Shown here one piece after another: positions 57,869 through 64,000 of a DNA stretch of 64,000 nt. This DNA is from Dermatemys mawii (lineage: Eukaryota; Chordata; Testudines; Dermatemydidae): assembly GCA_007922305.1 (NCBI GenBank), contig ML677344.1, positions 270,140 to 334,139 of the forward strand, in the 5' to 3' direction. The notes beneath the pieces were generated by a model, which was not told the DNA's origin, searched no databases, and saw only the letters and a program-made list of their open reading frames with translations. Within the stretch, counting starts at the first letter, position 1, and every line of letters begins with the position of its first letter. Made by a program: the position numbers and the translations under genes.

Positions 57869-59389
57869 AGAAGCAGAACCAGAGACCCCTGATCTCAACG
57901 ACTCCCAAAAATCCACAAATGTGCTTTCGGAAGGTTTGGGAAGTGTTTTGACTGAGGGGCGTAATGGATCATCTCCTCTTCGACCTGCTCCTTGGCAATG
58001 ATTTTATCCATGCAGCTGAGGTTAAAGTGTTTCCCTACAGCAGGAGGGAGTTTTAAGCCAGGACCCCCGAGGGAAAGGGTAACGACTCAGGAACGGCTGA
58101 CAGAATGGGAGAGTCGCCTTGAGTCTTCTGCAGCCGGGGGAAGCCACATGTTTCCAGGTGGGATAGTTGTTGAGACCAGCTCCTGAAATGCAGCCACAGG
58201 CAACACCACATTGGGAGAGAACTGTCCAGGTTGTGAGATGCAGATGAACTAGACAGAAACCCTGCTCTAGAGAGTACAGAGAAATGTGTCCTAGGAAGAG
58301 TCCCAGGGGAAGGAACTGGGGAAGGAATAGTGGGGTACAGGAATGTCTCCTCACTAATCACTTGGGCCAGGACGCCCAGGACACTAGGAGGAAGGCTGGG
58401 TCAACATCTGGGCACCCAGGCACTCAGCCAGTGACCCAAGTTTTGAGAAGGAACCGTGTGACTGACCTCCTGGAGGGGAGCAGTCACACAGCTGATGTCT
58501 CAGTGACAGAGAAAGGGGTGATGAAGTGTACCTCAATCCAGGTCCCAGTTTTTCAGGCAGCTATTTCTGATACGTTTTTGTCTCTTTATGTCAAGATACT
58601 GCTCCAACGCCTGTGACAGCAGAGGAGTTGAGACCAGGAAATGGCCAGGTGGTGGTTTGTGAGAACACAAATGACCCAACTTATAAAGAAGGGGGTATTT
58701 TCCCTCAGGCTGGTGAGACATAGAAAGCAGTTATGGGAAAGCTGCCAGGAAAAGATGACTCTGATTGATGGGTAAACACACCTAACCCAGAGAGCACAGA
58801 TCACAACCCACTAGGAGGGAGGGAAGGATTCAGTGCTGGGAAGGCGAAACATAGGGTAACTCCAAAAAGGGAGCTGGATTTTTTGCATATGTACAGTCCT
58901 GGGATTGGGAGATAGCTCCCCAAAGGGCCAGCCAAAATGCAGCATCTCCCTAAACTCCTAGAAAATCTGAACAGAGGGGATGGTATCAGAAAGGTATTTG
59001 TAAACACCCATTTGTGATAAAAATGTTGGTATTAATGTTAAGACTTGGGATGAGAATTTTGATACTGATGTTAAAATGTATGATAACGTTAGTTCTCCGT
59101 TAATTCCTGTAAACAGATTTAAAGCTTATGACAGTAGGGAAACCAGAAAAAATCTGGTTTGCTGAGTGTGAATGGGAAAACCAAGGTACACCGCCTTGTG
59201 ACCTTGATGGCTGGACACCAAGAGAACTATAACACAAACTCCAAACTTCTGAGTTTGACATGGAAATTATACCCATAAAGGGAAGGGAGAACCTGGTAGC
59301 ACACACCCTGTCCAGGAAAGAGGACCCTGGGCGCACTGACTTTGAGCTAGTCAGTAACTAACCCTCCTGCAGTGAACTAAGGAGGGTGA

Positions 59390-60235
59390 TGTGACACTCG
59401 GTACCTCGGGGGAACATCCTGGACCCTCACATTCATCCTCATAATATGATTGTGTGGTATCCAATGCAAAGGCTGTCATGCTGGGTATCTTCGGGAGACT
59501 CATGAAGCACTGAGCATTGTTCTCATAGCAATGTTATAGGCTGTAATTTCATGTATATAGTTAGGACTCTGAAAATGTGCCCTTGTGGCTTAAAACAAGC
59601 CCAGTCAAAACTCTCCAAGAGCAGAGGGGCAGTTCACACCTCACCAGGGCAGGTATGGGACAAACCCAGCCCAGCCTCACAGGAACAAAGGATACTGGCC
59701 TAGGCAGCAACAAAGGATCTGTTGAACTCTCGAGTGAGTCACCCCACTTCCTTTGGTCAGTTTGGGACTATGATGAGGTCATGCTCACTTGACTCTGAAA
59801 CGGGAGGTGCAAAGCCAAGAGGGGAGAAAGAACATGTTAAAAGGGAGATACATTCACCATGCTCCCTCTCTGCCACCTCCATCTACAGACACCACCACCA
59901 AGCAAACGAAGCGCAGATAAAAGGGGAGAGCCTGGCTGAAGAGCAACCAGCCAGACTGTGGTGAGAAGCACCTAAGTTTGTAGGGACATTGAAAGTTAAA
60001 GATCAGCTTAGAATGTGTTTTGCTTTTATTTCATTTGACCAAATCAGACTTCTTGTTCTTTGACTCATAATCACTTTAAATCTATCATTTGTAGTTAACA
60101 GATTGGTTTGTTTATTCCACCTGAAGCAGTACACTTCATTTGAAGCATGTCAGAGAGTCTCCTTGGGATAACAAGCCTGGTACATGTCAATTTCTTTGAT
60201 AAATTGACAAACTCATATAAGAATGCAGGAGTGGA
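59390..60235 (+). repeat. Gypsy 3' LTR (copy C)
   Basis: Paralogue of 22541-23390 without the hAT found in copy B. Right end approximate. Confidence 0.75.
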
Positions 60236-60675
60236 GTGGCCTACCAGATCACTCATCCAGATCACACCATAGGAATGTCACAACAACACATCAGCACAGT
60301 GCACCAGATTGAGAGAGAGGGACGAGAAAGAGTGTATCTGCCTCAAAGAGCGCTTCAACACTCCCCAAATCCTCACCAGAGTGATCTCAGGCACAGAGTA
60401 TTTGATGTTCACTTTCTGATACTGACAAGAAATAAATGAAACAGTATTGTCTCCGTGTGTGGGGGGGGGAGGTCAATAAAATACTTAAAGAGAAAGTCTC
60501 GCTTTATTTTCTTATCACTTTTGTTCCAGTTGCCTAATATATTCTGGAAAGCAAATAGATATATATCACAATCATAATATGTATTATCGGCACCCTATGT
60601 TTATATATTGGTATGAATTAAGAACCAATAACATTAACCACAAATATTGGAACAAATGAACACCATAAATTCAAA
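60236..60675 (+). other. 3' flank of gene C beyond the Gypsy relic
   Basis: Colinear with 23391-23828; non-coding, AT-rich. Confidence 0.7.
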
Positions 60676-60918
60676 GAACTAGATATATTCCTGGAGGATA
60701 GGTCCATCAATGGCCATTAGCCAGGAGGGGCCGGGAAGGTGTCCCTGGCCTCTGTTTTCCAGAAGCTGGGAATGGTTGACAGGAACTGGATCATTTCATG
60801 ATAACTTGTTCTGCACATTCCCTCTGAAAAACCTGGCACTGGCCACTGTCCAAAGACAGTATACTGGGCTAAATGGACCATTGGTCTGACCCAGTCTGTC
60901 TGCTCTTAGGTTCTTAAC
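60676..60918 (+). repeat. CR1 LINE 3'-end fragment
   Basis: Paralogue of 23829-24067, carried in the duplicated arm. Confidence 0.85.
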
Positions 60919-62240
60919 AGTGATATCGCTGAAACTGATCTATACCATAATCCTGTTCATTCACTTATGTTAAATATTCCATAACACCTTCCATTTGATT
61001 AACTAAGCATTAGGCACAAGCAGATAGAAAACTTGTCAAAATCAAGATACATTTGTTTCTATATCTTTGTACAAGCCAAGAAAGGACCTTCACAGATCAG
61101 TACCTGGAATGCTAATATTTAAAACAGAGCAAAGGAAGGAACAGAACAACAAGGTTGGGAACTGAAACAAACTGATGGGTTGGAGTTTAGTGACGTGTAA
61201 AGAAATGTATAACTTGTATAATTATATAAATAATAGCAGCTGAAATTTGTAGGTGGGAGAGTGCACCGTCTGTGTAAGGGGAATGCAGTATCGCTGTATG
61301 GGTCAGCTCTTTGGAGACTGGTATCATATCGAACCTTTTTGTTGGGCCATATTAATAAACCTGCCAGACATTGGTTATTTGGGCTCTTGAGTATATTTCA
61401 TAACAAAATAATGAACCAAAGTGTGATCAAATGACACAGTTTATCAACAATTCCAAACAGTCTGAATAAACACCCATGGATATCACTGCAGAGATCCTAT
61501 GGCCCATTTTCCCTGGAAAATATCTGATTTCTGGCACCCTGTGGGGTAACATAAAGAGAAATGGTCCCTCAGCACTTCACAACATAGCTCTGTCATGGCT
61601 CCCCACCCCTGCCTGAGACCCTTTCCCCATAGTATAAAGGAGGCATGGGCGGAGTGTGGAGGACTATGGGGGGCACTGCCCCAAAACTGCATAGGTTACT
61701 AATAGGGGCACAATTTAAAGGATCACCTGCCCCCCTGAACAGCTGAAGTCACATCCTCCAACCTGGGCAGGCCACCTCCCAGCTGCAAGGCACCCAGCAC
61801 CGCCACGTGTAACTGGGAAGTGGAAAGCGATGAGGAGACCCATGCGAGGAGCTGGCTGCACCCCCCTGCCAGTGCGGTGCTGTCTGGCGATGGCCCCTAC
61901 CCAGGGCCAGAGGAGAATAGCATCGCTGGTGGGACGCAAAGGGCAAAGCAGAGCCTTGCCTCCTGGTGGGCAAGGAGATGGGGCTGGCCCCCAGAGGAGT
62001 TGGTTCCAAGGTGACTGGATGCTGGTTGTTCCTGCTCCGAACAGCTGCACCCCTTGATCCCTATGACTGTTGGGCCTCCTGGAGTATCAGCCCTGCTGCA
62101 CTCCAGGGACTGGGGCTGGGTGGTGTCACTCTGTTTCCACCTGGCCAACGCCGTGATCTGGACTAACACAGGTTACAGCTGGGCCTGGCATGAGCCTCCC
62201 ACCCCCCGCTCAAAAGAGAGGAATCCACAACTAAAGGCCC
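60919..62240. repeat. Left arm of second tail-to-tail palindrome
   Basis: Colinear with 24273-25560 without the 176-base duplicate. Its inner part is mirrored at 62940-63330. Open frames here are not conserved between copies. Confidence 0.78.
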
Positions 62241-62551
62241 GATTGTGAGTGGGCGCGGCAAGGTGTGGGAGGAGGCCCAGCCGCTGAGCCCCCATAGAGT
62301 GGGATGGAAGCAGGCTCTGTGGAGCCAAGACCCCGCTGTCGAGTGAGTGGGAGGAACGAAGGAGGGGGCAGCGGGGGTGAGAGGAGTTGTTTCCCAGGTG
62401 GCCAAGGAGAGGGCAAGGGGACCAGGCAGGTGCTACAGTCTCTCCCTGCCAACACCCTGCGCCTCCACAGCCCCCTGTGTGCCTTGACCTCGTTCCCTGG
62501 GGTTCCCAACTTTCTAATCCCTGAGAACCGAAGAACCCTGTCCTGCCTCCT
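62241..62551. other. GC-rich centre of the second tail-to-tail palindrome
   Basis: Joins sequences equivalent to 25680 and 26440, so it lacks about 760 bases found in the first centre. No gene recognised. Confidence 0.6.
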
Positions 62552-62748
62552 CACCACCACTTCCTCTGAGGCCCCACTCCTCCTCACCACTTCCTCTGAG
62601 GCCCCGCCCCCTCACCTCTTCCTCTGAGGCCCCGCCNNNNNNNNNNTCCTCTGAGGCCCCGCCCCCTCACCTCTTCCTCTGAGGCCCCGCCCCATCACCT
62701 CTTCCTCTGAGGGTCCTCCCCATCACCTCTTCCTCTGAGGCCCCGCCC
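62552..62748. repeat. 27-base GC-rich minisatellite
   Basis: About seven copies of a unit near tcacctcttcctctgaggcc followed by ccgcccc. The equivalent place in the first centre (26600-26630) has one copy. The assembly gap lies within it, so the true copy number is unknown. Confidence 0.93.
62637..62646. other. Assembly gap (10 N)
   Basis: Ten undetermined bases inside the minisatellite, most likely a collapsed or unresolved repeat stretch. Confidence 0.99.
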
Positions 62749-63345
62749 CCCTATCCAGATGCTGACAGTTTACCTTGTCAATCGTACATTCTCTTAAAAA
62801 AATGGGTATCTGGCAACGACCCTGTCATCACTTGAAAGCCTTCCACAGGCACCAGCCCATAACCTGGTGCACCTCACAACCAGCCCCCGCCCGGGAACGA
62901 GGGCAGGTTCCTGGGGCCACTAGTGCTGGACAGAGGGACACACCTGTTGGGCCGGCCTGTTACCTATGTTGATCCAGATCTTGGCATTGGCCTGGTGGAA
63001 ACAGAGTGATACTGCCCAGCCCCAGGCCCTGGAGGGTAGCAGGGCTGATACTCCAGGGGGCCCATCAGCCATGGATCACGGGGTGTGGCCCCTTGGAGCA
63101 GAAACAGCTATGAACCCTCCAGCCACCTGGGAACCAAATCCTCTGGGCCCAGTCCCTTCTCCTTGCCCACCACCAAGCAGCTCTGCTTTGCCGTCTGCCA
63201 CCTGCTGGAGACGCTGTTCTCCTGTGACCCTGGTCAGGGGCCTTCACAGGACACCACCCCACCAGCAGGAGGGCTGGCAGCCAGTGCTTGGCACAGGTCT
63301 CCTTATTGCTGTCCGCTGATGGGACTGTTCCTGGTGGGACCCAAC
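62749..63345. repeat. Right arm of second tail-to-tail palindrome, truncated
   Basis: Colinear with 26640-27190 and mirrored with 61800-62180. It stops at about 63345, whereas the first right arm continues another 2.5 kb to its receptor. Confidence 0.75.
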
Positions 63346-63630
63346 TGAGAGTGCCAAGTCAGGACAAATTGCTTCAAGCTTCAAATTGCTTCAAGCAAGG
63401 CAGTTACAGCCCTAAGCTGGGGTTTCTCCACCTCTAAGGCAAACCAAACCAGCCAAACAGAAAAGACTTTGGTTTCACCCCACTGGCTAGCCACAAGTCA
63501 CACAAGCAATTCCCTTAGACACTCCAGCTTCCCAGTATCACCACCAGCAGCCACTCATTCTGGGGACAAATTTTTATGAAAATCAATACCCCAATAAAAG
63601 AAAACGGTTCTCCCCAATTCCAAAGAATGT
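63346..63630. mobile_element. LTR-element remnant at the receptor breakpoint
   Basis: No copy elsewhere in the window. I recall the run with gtttctccacctctaaggc as part of a common turtle LTR-type repeat. A short duplication of attgcttcaagc occurs at 63370-63400. It abuts the receptor remnant directly. Confidence 0.5.
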
Positions 63631-64000
63631 CAAAAGCTTTCAGCTGCTCTTTCTTGGTTGCCAGGCTTAAGACAGCCCTTAAGAACTTGACATATGATAG
63701 GGAGATGAATATCAGATCCAGCCCCAAAGTGAAGACAGTTATGATGATCTCATAGTTGCTATTGAACCTGGTGTCAGCAAAGGCCAGCTTCATCAAAGGC
63801 ATGGGATCACAGTAACAGTGGGAGATGACGTGAGACCTGCAGTAGGGCAGGCTACGGAGGAGGAAGGGCAGAGGGACTGTTAGCAGAACAGCCCGAGCCA
63901 AAGCTGCTAGCCCGATCTTTGCTATCACTGAATTGGTCAGGATGGTGGTGTACCGGAGGGGGTTGCAGATGGCCACGTACCTGTCGAAGGCCATGGCCAG
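63631..64000 (-). pseudogene. Class I odorant receptor, 3'-truncated, runs off window
   Basis: The visible part reads from LAMAFDRYVAIC (equivalent to residue 124) through ILTNSVIAKIG, EC2 and LSLATKKEQLKAF (equivalent to residue about 246). Homology then stops at 63631 and the frame continues into unrelated sequence to a stop at 63515, so TM6 and TM7 are lost. The 5' half lies beyond the right edge. EC2 has changes unlike its relatives: YCRSHVISHCYCDPMPLMKLAFADT, with A-F replacing A-C near residue 197. Without TM6-TM7 it cannot be a working receptor. Intactness of the unseen N-terminal half is unknown. Confidence 0.9.

Larger units (their letters stand above)
57216..60235 (+). mobile_element. 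Ty3/Gypsy relic (copy C)
   Basis: Most complete gag start of the three copies. RNase H end near 59287 reads NLVAHTLSRKEDPG. 3' LTR begins TGTGACACTCGG at 59390. Lacks most of pol. No hAT insertion in its LTR. Confidence 0.85.

Noticed and set aside
1..64000. A novel multi-gene defence or metabolic system
   Set aside because: Every conserved reading frame is a receptor or a retroelement piece; no bacterial-type operon or unknown conserved gene was found.

Overview
The window is vertebrate nuclear DNA, most likely from a turtle. Every recognisable host gene is an intronless class I (fish-like) odorant receptor of the OR52 type, and almost everything else is CR1 LINE, hAT-type DNA transposon, Ty3/Gypsy or other LTR-element sequence. 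Two tRNA-headed SINEs with a CR1-type 3' tail (40146-40324 and 50554-50746) match the tortoise Pol III SINE as I remember it. That, with the CR1 3'-end subfamilies, is the main reason for preferring turtle over crocodile or bird. This is recognition from memory, not a database result.

Receptors, left to right: gene 1 (2003-2965, minus), gene 2 (4908-5873, minus), gene A (18830-19792, plus), a pseudogene with one 5-base deletion (29759-30716, minus), gene B (45141-46103, plus), gene C (55854-56801, plus, C-terminus five residues short), and a receptor broken after about residue 246 that runs off the right edge (63631-64000, minus). Five are intact. The first in-frame ATG in the intact frames is three codons inside the longest open frame.

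Layout: the receptors sit on a ladder of inverted duplications with a period near 27 kb. Gene 2 and gene A are divergent; their 5' flanks mirror each other around spacer S1 (about 11.2-15.6 kb). The pseudogene and gene B are divergent around spacer S2 (about 38.2-42.3 kb). Gene C has a third spacer S3 (about 49.7-53.0 kb) whose left arm is missing. Convergent neighbours (gene A with the pseudogene; gene C with the broken receptor) have 3' flanks mirrored around GC-rich centres near 26.2 and 62.5 kb. Genes 1 and 2 are a direct tandem pair.

Transposons date the duplications. S1, S2 and S3 share an old CR1 and a hAT element. S2 and S3 alone share a SINE and an ERV-like solo LTR; S1 alone has a nested CR1 tail. 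A hAT element in the gene B flank has empty sites in both sister copies. An internally deleted Ty3/Gypsy relic lies just 3' of each plus-strand receptor. A near full-length CR1 (32197-36831) with an esterase-bearing ORF1, endonuclease and reverse transcriptase pieces interrupts the pseudogene's 5' arm and itself carries a 207-base hAT element.

The receptors would each act alone as odorant GPCRs in olfactory neurons. I see no operon-like or otherwise novel multi-gene system. What is unusual is the palindromic, transposon-marked birth-and-death of one receptor lineage, including a likely gene-conversion tract between the gene B and gene C flanks.
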